Positions 7,654 to 15,389 of a stretch of DNA of 16,701 nt are shown in pieces. A program made the translations under genes and the position numbers. Origin of the DNA: CAIMMJ01 sp037131955 (GTDB taxonomy: Bacteria > Bacteroidota > Bacteroidia > UBA4408); the NCBI GenBank assembly GCA_037131955.1, contig JBAXQC010000063.1, positions 1-16,701 on the forward strand, written 5' to 3'. The notes beneath the pieces were generated by a model. The model searched no databases. It saw nothing but the letters and a program-made list of their open reading frames with translations, and was not told the origin of the DNA. Every line of letters starts with the position of its first letter. The first letter of the stretch is position 1.

Positions 7654-7661
7654 CAAATTTA
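7654..7661 (-). promoter_or_regulatory. Putative -7 promoter element of purK
   Basis: TAAATTTG on the minus strand is an exact TAnnTTTG match 25 bp before the ATG. An identical octamer at 7633-7640 is too close to the ATG to serve easily as a promoter. No well-spaced -33 element was found. A short inverted repeat (ACAGT gttca ACTGT, 7667-7681) lies just upstream and could bind a regulator. Confidence 0.35.
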
Positions 7662-7775
7662 TAATTACAGTGTTCAACTGTTAAAATTACAACCAAAAAA
7701 AAACTTTCAATTGCAACAAAATAATATTTTAATTTGCCGTTGTTAATCACTTTTTTATTAAAACGAAATTTTACA

Positions 7776-8876
7776 ATGGCAAAAAAAGAAAAGCAAAAAT
7801 CAATTTTAAATCAAAATTCACTCAATTTTCTTCAAAAATACATCAACAATGCTGCACCTACTGGTTTTGAGAGCGAAGGACAAAAATTATGGTTGGCTTA
7901 TTTAAAACCATACATCGACGAATACATTGTTGATACCTACGGTACGGTTGTGGGAGTAATAAATCCACAGGCAGAATACAAAGTAGTTATAGAGGCTCAT
8001 GCCGACGAAATTTCTTGGTTTGTAAGTTACATTACTCCTGATGGTTATATCTATTTAAAAAGAAACGGTGGGTCTGATCATCAAATTGCACCCAGTAAAC
8101 GAGTAAATATTCATACTCCCAAAGGTATTGTTCCTGCAATTTTTGGTTGGCCTGCAATACACACAAGAGATGCAGCCAAAGAAGAGGCACCAAGTTTGCG
8201 AAACATCTTTTTAGATTGTGGCTGCAGCTCAAAAGCTGAAGTAGAAAAACTAGGAATTCATGTGGGTTGCGTAATTACCTACCAAGACGAGTTTATGGTG
8301 CTCAATGAAAAGTTTTTTGTGGGCCGTGCTCTCGATAATAGAATTGGTGGTTTTATGATTGCTGAAGTGGCCAGAATGCTAAAAGAAAATAAAAAGAAAT
8401 TGCCATTTGGTTTATATGTTATCAATTCTGTGCAAGAAGAAGTTGGACTTAGGGGAGCCGAAATGATAGTTCAAAAAATTAAACCCAATGTTGCAATTAT
8501 TACAGATGTTTGCCACGATACGCAAACTCCAATGCTTAATAAAATAGCCAATGGAGATTTAGCATGCGGAAAAGGTCCTGTACTTACCTATGGGCCAGCT
8601 GTACACAACAATCTACTCAAGCAAATTGAAAAAGTTGCCGATCAAAATAAACTTCCATTTCAGCGACAAGCAGTTTCAAGAGCAACAGGAACAGATACAG
8701 ATGCATTTGCTTATAATGGTGCCGGAGTTGTTTCTGCATTAATTTCTTTGCCTCTTAAATACATGCACACCACAGTAGAAACAGTGCACAAAGAAGACGT
8801 AGAAAATGTTATCAAGCTAATTTATAACTCCTTGTTAAGCATCAAAAATTATCAAGATTTTAGATACCTAAAATAA
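7776..8876 (+). CDS. M42-family metallo-aminopeptidase
   Basis: This is a cytoplasmic two-metal aminopeptidase of the glutamyl aminopeptidase/TET group, which trims peptides from the N-terminus. From the chosen ATG it has 366 residues, the usual length. All expected metal and catalytic residues are visible: H75 and D77 in EAHADEIS, bridging D187 in GRALDNRIGG, catalytic pair E221-E222 in QEEVGLRGA, D244 in TDVCHD, and H331 in KYMHTTVE. A TTG 42 nt upstream is in frame, but it overlaps a promoter-like TTAATTTG (7729-7736) and the extra residues do not fit the family. The ATG leading MAKKEKQK is therefore preferred. No signal peptide is present. No terminator was seen before the next gene. It is divergent from purK, with about 150 bp between the start codons. 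Confidence 0.95.
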   Translation: MAKKEKQKSILNQNSLNFLQKYINNAAPTGFESEGQKLWLAYLKPYIDEYIVDTYGTVVGVINPQAEYKVVIEAHADEISWFVSYITPDGYIYLKRNGGSDHQIAPSKRVNIHTPKGIVPAIFGWPAIHTRDAAKEEAPSLRNIFLDCGCSSKAEVEKLGIHVGCVITYQDEFMVLNEKFFVGRALDNRIGGFMIAEVARMLKENKKKLPFGLYVINSVQEEVGLRGAEMIVQKIKPNVAIITDVCHDTQTPMLNKIANGDLACGKGPVLTYGPAVHNNLLKQIEKVADQNKLPFQRQAVSRATGTDTDAFAYNGAGVVSALISLPLKYMHTTVETVHKEDVENVIKLIYNSLLSIKNYQDFRYLK

Positions 8877-8963
8877 AAATAGATGGCTGTTAATTATTGT
8901 TAATCATTGAAAATCAGTGTTTTACATGTTTTTAATTGATTCACTATTGCACCTTAATTTTAT

Positions 8964-8971
8964 TACTTTTG
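8964..8971 (+). promoter_or_regulatory. Putative -7 promoter element of the large parvulin gene
   Basis: TACTTTTG is an exact match to TAnnTTTG, 24 bp before the ATG at 8996, giving a leader of about 18 nt. Candidate TTG triplets upstream (8947-8949 and 8936-8938) are not at ideal spacing. The element rules against the in-frame TTG at 8936 as the start. Confidence 0.5.
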
Positions 8972-8995
8972 CCAACGATTATTAAAGAAATATTT

Positions 8996-11041
8996 ATGTA
9001 TAAAAAAAGTTTTTTAACCACTGCGCTGTTGGTTAGTTTCACTGCAGTGTATTCTCAAGCACCTAAAAAAGTTGCTCCATCTGCTAAATCCCAAAAAGAA
9101 GCTGCAATTGCAGATCCAACAATAATGACAATTGCAGGAAAACCAGTTACAAAATCTGAGTTTTTAGCCATTTATAACAAAAACAACAAAGAAGCTTCCA
9201 AAGACGCTAAAGCAATTCAAGATTATCTTCAGTTGTTTATTAATTTTAAGCTAAAAGTAAAGGAGGCCGAAGAATTAGGTTTAGACACTTTACAAAGTTT
9301 TAGAAATGAATTGGAAGGCTATAGAAAACAATTGGCCCAACCTTATTTGGTAGACAACGAAGTAAATGAACAGTTGTTAAAAGAAGCCTACGACCGACTT
9401 AAAACAGACATTAGAGCTTCACATATACTAATCAATTGCAAGGCAGATGCATTACCTAAAGATACATTAATTGCTTACAATAAAGCCATAGATACTAGAA
9501 ACAAAATTTTAAAAGGTGATAGTTTTACTGATGCAGCAAAAAAACTATCCGATGACCCATCTGCTAAAGAAAATGGCGGAGATCTAGGATATTTTTCGGC
9601 AATGCAAATGGTTTATCCTTTTGAAAGTGCTTGCTACAATTCGAAAGTAAATGATGTTACACTTCCAATCAGAACAAAATTTGGTTATCATATCATTAAA
9701 ATTACCGACAAAAGAGCTGCACAGGGGCAAATTACAGTTGCTCACATAATGGTTAAAGCAAACTCTGCCATGAATCCAACTGATTCTGCTGCAGCAAGAA
9801 ATAAAATAAATGAAATTTATACCAAATTAAAAGCAGGAGAAAATTTTGCAGATTTAGCCAGTCAGTTTTCAGACGACAAAGGCTCCTCAAAAAGAGGAGG
9901 AGAGCTCCCTTCTTTTGGAACAGGTAGAATGGTTGCCGAGTTTGAAAAAGCATCATTTGCTATAGCTAAAGACGGTGCTTACTCTGAGCCAATCCTAACT
10001 CAATATGGATGGCATATAATTAAAAGAATCAGCAAAAAAGAAATGGGAACTTTTGAAGAGATGAAAGCAGAATTAAAAGCAAAAATAGCCAAAGATTCAC
10101 GCTCCCAAAAAAGCAAAGATTCCATGATTTCTAAAATAAAAAAAGAATATGGTTTTGCTGAAACAGCAAATGCTAAAGCAGAATTTGTAGCAACAATAGA
10201 TTCTACCTTTTTTGCTGGTAATTGGAAGTCAGACAAAGCATCAAAACTAACAAAAAATCTTTTTAAATTGGGAGACAAACAATTTACCCAAAAAGATTTT
10301 ACAAAATACTTAGAAACTCATCAATCGCAGCGATTAAAAATAGATACCAAAGTGTTAATTGACGATATGTATAATGCATTTGTCTCTGAAAAATGTTTGG
10401 CTTATGAAGAGCAAAAAATTCCTTCAAAAAATGCAGAATACAGAGCTTTGATGCAAGAATACAGAGATGGAATTTTGTTGTTTGATCTTACAGATAAAAA
10501 AGTTTGGACTATGGCTGTTAAAGATACAAGCGGTTTAAAAAACTTTTACGAACAAAACAAATCAAAATACATGTGGGAGCAAAGAACAGAAGCAGTTGTT
10601 TATACATGCAAAAACGATTCAGTTGCCAACGCAGTTAAAGGTTTGCTAAATCCTCCACCACCACCAGCTGTAAAAAAGAAAAAGAAAGGTGAGCCAGAAG
10701 CACCTGCAAAACCACTAACAGAAGCTGAAATCTTAAGTCTAATCAATAAAAATTCTCAATTGAATTTAAAAGTTGAACACGGAAAATTCACAAAAGGAGA
10801 GAACGAAGGGGTTGATAAAGTTGCTGGAAAGCTTGGAATTTCAGAAAATATGAACATCAACAAACAAATTGTTTTTGTGAACGTAGAGAAAATTTTATCC
10901 CCTGATAACAAATCGCTTTCCGAAGCTAGAGGAATAGTAACTGCCGATTATCAAAATGTATTGGAAAAAGAATGGTTGGAAGGACTAAAGAAGAAATACA
11001 AAGTAGAAGTTAATGAGGCTGTAGTTTCCTCAATAAAATAA
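8996..11041 (+). CDS. Exported double-parvulin peptidyl-prolyl isomerase (SurA/PpiC-like)
   Basis: This is a periplasmic proline isomerase and chaperone likely to assist outer-membrane or secreted proteins. From the ATG at 8996 it has 681 residues. A signal peptide (about 1-20, ending VYSQA) is followed by a SurA-N-like segment containing FINFKLKVKEAEELGLDT (81-98). The first parvulin domain runs about 138-238, from ASHILI to GYHIIKI. The second runs about 246-345, from VAHIMV to GWHIIKR. Both domains keep both signature histidines, so both may be active. The last 300 or so residues match no domain I can name. They contain a five-proline run (553-557) and a lysine-rich low-complexity stretch. 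An in-frame TTG at 8936 would add 20 residues but precedes the promoter box. A hairpin with the character of a terminator follows the stop and partly isolates this gene from the downstream cluster. Confidence 0.93.
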   Translation: MYKKSFLTTALLVSFTAVYSQAPKKVAPSAKSQKEAAIADPTIMTIAGKPVTKSEFLAIYNKNNKEASKDAKAIQDYLQLFINFKLKVKEAEELGLDTLQSFRNELEGYRKQLAQPYLVDNEVNEQLLKEAYDRLKTDIRASHILINCKADALPKDTLIAYNKAIDTRNKILKGDSFTDAAKKLSDDPSAKENGGDLGYFSAMQMVYPFESACYNSKVNDVTLPIRTKFGYHIIKITDKRAAQGQITVAHIMVKANSAMNPTDSAAARNKINEIYTKLKAGENFADLASQFSDDKGSSKRGGELPSFGTGRMVAEFEKASFAIAKDGAYSEPILTQYGWHIIKRISKKEMGTFEEMKAELKAKIAKDSRSQKSKDSMISKIKKEYGFAETANAKAEFVATIDSTFFAGNWKSDKASKLTKNLFKLGDKQFTQKDFTKYLETHQSQRLKIDTKVLIDDMYNAFVSEKCLAYEEQKIPSKNAEYRALMQEYRDGILLFDLTDKKVWTMAVKDTSGLKNFYEQNKSKYMWEQRTEAVVYTCKNDSVANAVKGLLNPPPPPAVKKKKKGEPEAPAKPLTEAEILSLINKNSQLNLKVEHGKFTKGENEGVDKVAGKLGISENMNINKQIVFVNVEKILSPDNKSLSEARGIVTADYQNVLEKEWLEGLKKKYKVEVNEAVVSSIK

Positions 11042-11058
11042 TTCAATAAAAATTTATT

Positions 11059-11093
11059 AAAAGGTTTTGCTTTTTTTTAAAGCAAGACCTTTT
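11059..11093 (+). terminator. Intrinsic terminator or attenuator between parvulin and lipoprotein genes
   Basis: A 15-bp stem with one G-U pair (11059-11073 with 11079-11093) closes a five-T loop. The downstream arm ends in TTTT and is followed by ATTTTG. It lies 17 nt after the stop of the large parvulin gene and ends only 11 nt before the next ATG. It could end the first transcript fully, or act as a partial terminator that lowers expression of the cluster behind it. Confidence 0.75.
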
Positions 11094-11104
11094 ATTTTGA
11101 TAAC

Positions 11105-11953
11105 ATGATAAAATTGCTAGTCTTTTGTTCTCTTTGTTTTGTATTGCTCTCATGCAACAACAAAATAAATGAAAAAGATTTACTGGCAAAGGTTTATGAT
11201 AAAACTCTAAGCAGAAATGATTTGAATGAGGTTTTTCCAAAATCTTTAAAAGGAAAAGACAGCATAAATTTTGTAAACTCATACATCAAAAAATGGATAG
11301 AAAAGAACGTGTTAATTTACAATGCCAACAATAACTTAACAGATGAACAAAAGAATTTTGAAAATGAAATGGAAGAGTATAAATCGTCTCTTTTGATTTA
11401 TAACTACGAAAAAGAATTTATTTTTCAAAAATTAGATACTGTTGTCGCTGAAAAAGAAATTGAAAAATATTACGAATCTCATCCAAATGATTTTCAACTC
11501 AAAGAAAATATTTGCAGAGTATGGTATGCAAAAATCCCAAGCAATTCTGTAGGTATAAACGCATTTAGAAAATCATTTTTTAAAGACAACTCAAGCGTAA
11601 AAAATACAATTCAAAATTATTGCAATAAAAACGCAACAAATTTTTTTTTAGACGACGACAAATGGCTTTTTTTTAACGATCTTAAAAAAGAAATTCCTTT
11701 TGAGTATTACAACGAAGATTTATTTTTGCAGAATAGCCGAAACATTGAATTAAAAGTTAAAGAAAACATCTATTTTGTTAACATCAAAGGATTTAAAATA
11801 AAAGATGGTAAATCTCCCTTATCTTTAGAATCTGCAAATATTAAAGCAATTATTATAAATAAAAGAAAAGTAAAATTGATTGAACAGCTAAAAAAAGATT
11901 TGTTAAACCAAGCATTAGAAAAAAATGACATTAAAATTTTTGAAACAAACTAA
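11105..11953 (+). CDS. Lipoprotein resembling SurA N-terminal region, no intact parvulin domain
   Basis: The protein has 282 residues. The N-terminus is a lipoprotein signal with lipobox LLSC (14-17), so the mature protein should be lipid-anchored at C17. No clear Bacteroidota surface-export signal follows the cysteine, so an inward-facing location is likelier. The first half has the helical pattern of SurA/PpiD N-terminal domains, including a motif near LAKVYDKTLSRNDL (28-41) and a long helix rich in Glu and Lys. The stretch around YYESHPNDFQL followed by ICRVWYAKIP sits where a parvulin domain would begin, but no GxH-I-I ending or other isomerase signature follows. It lies between two isomerase genes and overlaps the next one by 29 nt, which points to a shared chaperone role. 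That function is inferred. T9 (11641-11649) and T8 (11667-11674) runs lie within the gene. Confidence 0.72.
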   Translation: MIKLLVFCSLCFVLLSCNNKINEKDLLAKVYDKTLSRNDLNEVFPKSLKGKDSINFVNSYIKKWIEKNVLIYNANNNLTDEQKNFENEMEEYKSSLLIYNYEKEFIFQKLDTVVAEKEIEKYYESHPNDFQLKENICRVWYAKIPSNSVGINAFRKSFFKDNSSVKNTIQNYCNKNATNFFLDDDKWLFFNDLKKEIPFEYYNEDLFLQNSRNIELKVKENIYFVNIKGFKIKDGKSPLSLESANIKAIIINKRKVKLIEQLKKDLLNQALEKNDIKIFETN

Positions 11954-13301
11954 AATTTTTCTTCTGATTGTTGTGTTTTTTAGCAATTCTCGTGCTCAAG
12001 ATTTGCCCAAACCTAAGGGAATTATTGTAGATAAGGTGGCTGCTGTGGTTGGTAAAAATTTAATTTTAGCATCAGATATAGAAAATCAATACAGCCAGGC
12101 ACTATCATCCGGAGAAACACCACCCCCAAAATGTTCGGTATTAGAAGAACTGCTTTTTACAAAATTATTAGTTCATCAAGCAGAAGTAGATTCTATTGAA
12201 ATTCCCGAAAAACAAGTGCAACAAGAACTAGATCAAAGAATGAGGTATTATGTGGCACAAGTAGGTTCTGAAGAAAAATTAGAAGAATACTATGGCAAAT
12301 CAATAGCCCAGCTAAAAGAAGATTTTAAAGAAGACGTTAGAGAAATGCTTTTAGCAAGGCAAGTTCAACAAGGAATAACAGCTGACGTAAAAGTTACTCC
12401 CTCAGAAGTACGCACTATGTTTAATAGTTTTTCTGTTGACAGTTTGCCGCTTTTGAATGCAGAAATGGAAATTGCACAAGTAGTTAAGAAAATCGAAGTA
12501 AATGAAGATGAAAAAAATATTGTAAGAGAAAAAATTAGAAAAATTAGAGATAGAATAGTTGATGGAGAGGATTTTGCAACTCTTGCTGTTTTGTATTCCG
12601 AAGATACAGAATCTGCCAAAAGGGGAGGAGAACTTGGTTTTGTTGGCAGAAACGATTTGGTGCCAGAATTTGCTGCCGAAGCATTTAATTTAAAAGGAAA
12701 AGAAATTTCTAGAATTGTAGAAAGCCAATTTGGATTTCATATTATTCAACTCATAAAACGTAGAGGCGAAATGATTAATGTTAGGCATATTTTAATAAGT
12801 CCCAAATTTTCCTCAGCCGATTTAAAAAAAGCTCAATTAGAATTAGACAGTATAAAAAATCAAATTGCATCAGGTAAAATTACTTTTGAGGAAGCTGCCT
12901 TAAAATTTTCTGACGACACCGAAACTAAGCTTAATGGAGGTTTATTAATAAATCCAGCAACAGGAACAACAAAATTTGATGTTGCTGAAATTGAACCCGG
13001 ATTGTTTTTTATTTTGGATAAACTTAAACTTGGAGAAGTTTCGGACGTAACCAAGCAAGCTGGCAGCGACAATAAACCTGCCTTTAAGCTTCTTACAATT
13101 AAATCTAAATCGGAGCCACACAGAGCAAATTTAAAAGACGATTATCAAAGGTTACAGAATATTGCTCTCCAACAAAAACAAGCAAAAACAGTTAATACTT
13201 GGATCAACAAAAAAAGAAAACAATCCTACATCAAAGTAACCGAAGAATATATGGGTTGCCAATTTAGAAACACCTGGTTTGATAAAGAAAAACAACAATA
13301 A
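11925..13301 (+). CDS. surA: SurA-type periplasmic peptidyl-prolyl isomerase/chaperone
   Basis: This is a periplasmic chaperone for outer-membrane protein assembly. It has 458 residues, near the usual SurA length. A signal peptide covers about 1-24 (ending SNSRAQ). A SurA N-terminal chaperone domain follows (about 33-170), with the typical VDKVAAVVGKNLILASDIE (35-53). Two parvulin-like domains span about 180-280 and 284-393, then a C-terminal helix and tail. Domain 1 ends in the normal GFHIIQL but begins EIAQVV, with Gln where the first signature His belongs. Domain 2 begins with the normal VRHILI but ends AFKLLTI, lacking the second His. Only two cysteines exist, C70 in the N-domain and C445 in the tail. 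The ATG at 11925 lies inside the lipoprotein gene, suggesting translational coupling. The next gene starts 3 nt after the stop. The symbol is given for family, not for proven orthology. Confidence 0.92.
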   Translation: MTLKFLKQTKIFLLIVVFFSNSRAQDLPKPKGIIVDKVAAVVGKNLILASDIENQYSQALSSGETPPPKCSVLEELLFTKLLVHQAEVDSIEIPEKQVQQELDQRMRYYVAQVGSEEKLEEYYGKSIAQLKEDFKEDVREMLLARQVQQGITADVKVTPSEVRTMFNSFSVDSLPLLNAEMEIAQVVKKIEVNEDEKNIVREKIRKIRDRIVDGEDFATLAVLYSEDTESAKRGGELGFVGRNDLVPEFAAEAFNLKGKEISRIVESQFGFHIIQLIKRRGEMINVRHILISPKFSSADLKKAQLELDSIKNQIASGKITFEEAALKFSDDTETKLNGGLLINPATGTTKFDVAEIEPGLFFILDKLKLGEVSDVTKQAGSDNKPAFKLLTIKSKSEPHRANLKDDYQRLQNIALQQKQAKTVNTWINKKRKQSYIKVTEEYMGCQFRNTWFDKEKQQ

Positions 13302-13304
13302 ATA

Positions 13305-14270
13305 ATGGAAAACTATCAAAATGATGCTCAAGCAGTAGAAGCTTTTGGAGAAAAATATAAAAAACTTACAACCGAAGTTGGAAAAGTAATCGTTGGTCAA
13401 GATTTAATTGTAAAAGATGTTCTTATTTCAATTTTTGGACGTGGACACTGCCTTTTAGTAGGTGTTCCGGGCTTGGCAAAAACTTTATTGGTAAATACTA
13501 TAGCCGATGTCTTAGGCTTAGATTTTAGCAGAATTCAATTTACTCCAGATTTGATGCCAAGCGATATAATTGGTTCCGAAATATTAGACGACAAACGAGA
13601 ATTTAAATTTATAAAAGGACCTTTATTTGCAAACATTGTTTTGGCAGATGAAATAAATAGAACTCCTCCCAAAACTCAAGCAGCATTGTTGGAAGCAATG
13701 CAAGAAAAAATTGTTACATACGGAGGTAAACGCTATCCCCTAGGAAATCCATTTTTTGTTTTAGCAACTCAAAACCCCATTGAACAAGAAGGTACTTATC
13801 CATTGCCAGAAGCACAATTAGACAGGTTTATGTTTAACGTTTTATTAGACTATCCAACATACGAACAAGAATTAAACATTGTAAAAGCAACCACCTCGGA
13901 TAAAAAGGTAAACTTAGAAAAAGTTCTAAATGCTGATGAGATTATTTACTTTCAAAATTTAGTAAGAAAGATTCCAGTTGCCGATAATGTGTTAGAATAT
14001 GCGGTAAAACTGGCTGTAAAAACAAGACCCGGTCAACCTCATGCACCCAAATTTGTAAACGATTATGTTAGTTGGGGTGCTGGTCCAAGAGCTTCGCAAT
14101 ACTTATTAATTGGTGCAAAGTCGCATGCTTTGGTAATGGGCAAATTTTCTCCTGATATAGAGGATGTTAGAGCTGTTGCAACAGGAGTTTTGCGTCACAG
14201 AATTATTAGAAATTATAAAGCAGAAGCAGAAGGAATGTCAGTAGAAAAAATTATCCATGACTTGCTGTAA
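13305..14270 (+). CDS. MoxR-family AAA+ ATPase
   Basis: MoxR proteins are cytoplasmic hexameric ATPases that act as chaperones, often maturing or regulating envelope complexes together with von Willebrand A-domain proteins. The 321 residues are typical. Visible parts are Walker A GVPGLAKT (53-60), Walker B IVLADEINR (111-119), sensor 1 ATQNP (154-158), the conserved PLPEAQLDRFMF (166-177) with R174, and GAGPRASQ (258-265) in the lid. It starts 3 nt after the surA stop and is followed after 6 nt by a DUF4340 gene, so it belongs to the same transcript. The DUF58 and VWA-domain genes that commonly follow moxR are absent here. Confidence 0.95.
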   Translation: MENYQNDAQAVEAFGEKYKKLTTEVGKVIVGQDLIVKDVLISIFGRGHCLLVGVPGLAKTLLVNTIADVLGLDFSRIQFTPDLMPSDIIGSEILDDKREFKFIKGPLFANIVLADEINRTPPKTQAALLEAMQEKIVTYGGKRYPLGNPFFVLATQNPIEQEGTYPLPEAQLDRFMFNVLLDYPTYEQELNIVKATTSDKKVNLEKVLNADEIIYFQNLVRKIPVADNVLEYAVKLAVKTRPGQPHAPKFVNDYVSWGAGPRASQYLLIGAKSHALVMGKFSPDIEDVRAVATGVLRHRIIRNYKAEAEGMSVEKIIHDLL

Positions 14271-14276
14271 AGAGTA

Positions 14277-15320
14277 ATGAAAAACAAGTCTCCATTAATA
14301 CTTCTTTTAGCCTTAATAGTTATTGCTGCTGTTGTTTATGTATTAAAAACTCAAAAGTTTTCAAAAAAAGAACTCACAGATTTTGCAATCAAAGACACGT
14401 CTATTGTAACAAAAATATTTTTAGCCAATAAATCTGGAACTGGAAGTTTAGTACTTGAAAAACAAGCAGATAATGAGTGGAAGGTAAACAATAAATATAG
14501 AGTTAGAAAAGACGCTATAGAAAATGTTTTGTCCACATTGGCCTCCCTAAAGGTAAAAGCTCCCGTGGGAAGAGCAAGTTTTAACAATATTATAAAAGCA
14601 CTTGCAAGCTCAGCAACAAAAGTAGAGGTTTACAATAAATCAGATCTAATAAAAACGATTTATGTAGGCGGTCCTACTATGGAGTACGATGGAACCTATA
14701 TGATGATTGAAGGATCGTCTAAGCCATACATTGTAGAGATTCCTGGATTTGAAGGATATTTATCAACACGATTCTTTACGGATGAAGAACAATGGAAAGA
14801 TTCAAAAATATTTTCTGTAAAGTTCAAAGAGCTTCAAAAAGTAGTGATGCAAGATATTGTAAATCCATTAAACTCATTTCAAATAGAACTTAAGCCGCAA
14901 TTAAACAACAAAGAGAAACGAGATGTTTCACTTAGCAATTTTCCCAAAACTCAAAACACTGCTTCATTCGATACCGTTCAGGTGAACTCATATCTTCAAA
15001 ACCTGCTTAATATTCATTACGAATTTGAAGCTACAACCATAAGAGAAAGTAAAAAAGATTCAGCCTTAAAGAAGCCACTTGCAAATATTTTTGTTTACTC
15101 CGCTGCTAATACTAGAAAGGTTTCTCTGTTTGCTGTTCCCGCAGGTGGCACAAAGCAAGATTTTGCAGGCAACAACATTCAATATGATGTAGATAAACTG
15201 TATGCTTGTTTTGATGATAATTACAAGGATTTTTACATCTGTCAGTATTTTGTTTTTGATAAAGTTACTTTACCAATGGAGACCTTTATAAAAAATAAAA
15301 AATCTATTGTTAACAAATAA
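14277..15320 (+). CDS. DUF4340-type membrane-anchored protein
   Basis: The protein has 347 residues with one N-terminal membrane segment (about 5-23) and an exported or periplasmic remainder. The body fits the DUF4340 pattern: KELTDFAIKDTSIVTKIFL after the anchor, a tryptophan-containing WKVNNKYRVR (68-77), a YVGGPT stretch, and RFFTDEEQWKDSKIF further on. Domains of this kind occur in proteins tied to GldG-like ABC transport systems of Bacteroidota, but no transporter gene is present here. Its biochemical role is unknown. It begins 6 nt after moxR and so is most likely translated from the same mRNA as surA and moxR. The dnaN gene follows after a 69-bp gap holding a separate promoter. Confidence 0.8.
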   Translation: MKNKSPLILLLALIVIAAVVYVLKTQKFSKKELTDFAIKDTSIVTKIFLANKSGTGSLVLEKQADNEWKVNNKYRVRKDAIENVLSTLASLKVKAPVGRASFNNIIKALASSATKVEVYNKSDLIKTIYVGGPTMEYDGTYMMIEGSSKPYIVEIPGFEGYLSTRFFTDEEQWKDSKIFSVKFKELQKVVMQDIVNPLNSFQIELKPQLNNKEKRDVSLSNFPKTQNTASFDTVQVNSYLQNLLNIHYEFEATTIRESKKDSALKKPLANIFVYSAANTRKVSLFAVPAGGTKQDFAGNNIQYDVDKLYACFDDNYKDFYICQYFVFDKVTLPMETFIKNKKSIVNK

Positions 15321-15354
15321 ATAAAGAGTTAATAATAAACATAAATCAAGGTTA

Positions 15355-15362
15355 TATATTTG
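15355..15362 (+). promoter_or_regulatory. Putative -7 promoter element of dnaN
   Basis: TATATTTG is an exact TAnnTTTG match, 27 bp before the dnaN ATG, with an expected leader of about 20 nt. No good -33 TTG is seen at the usual spacing. It suggests dnaN can be expressed independently of the DUF4340 operon. Confidence 0.5.
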
Positions 15363-15389
15363 CAGTTGAAGAATTAAAAACCCTACACA

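Noticed and set aside
8936..8995. In-frame TTG start that would extend the large parvulin by 20 residues
   Set aside because: The TAnnTTTG box at 8964-8971 lies downstream of it, and the ATG at 8996 gives a standard signal peptide.
15321..15389. A replication origin next to dnaN
   Set aside because: There is no dnaA gene and no cluster of DnaA boxes, and dnaN here follows an unrelated operon.
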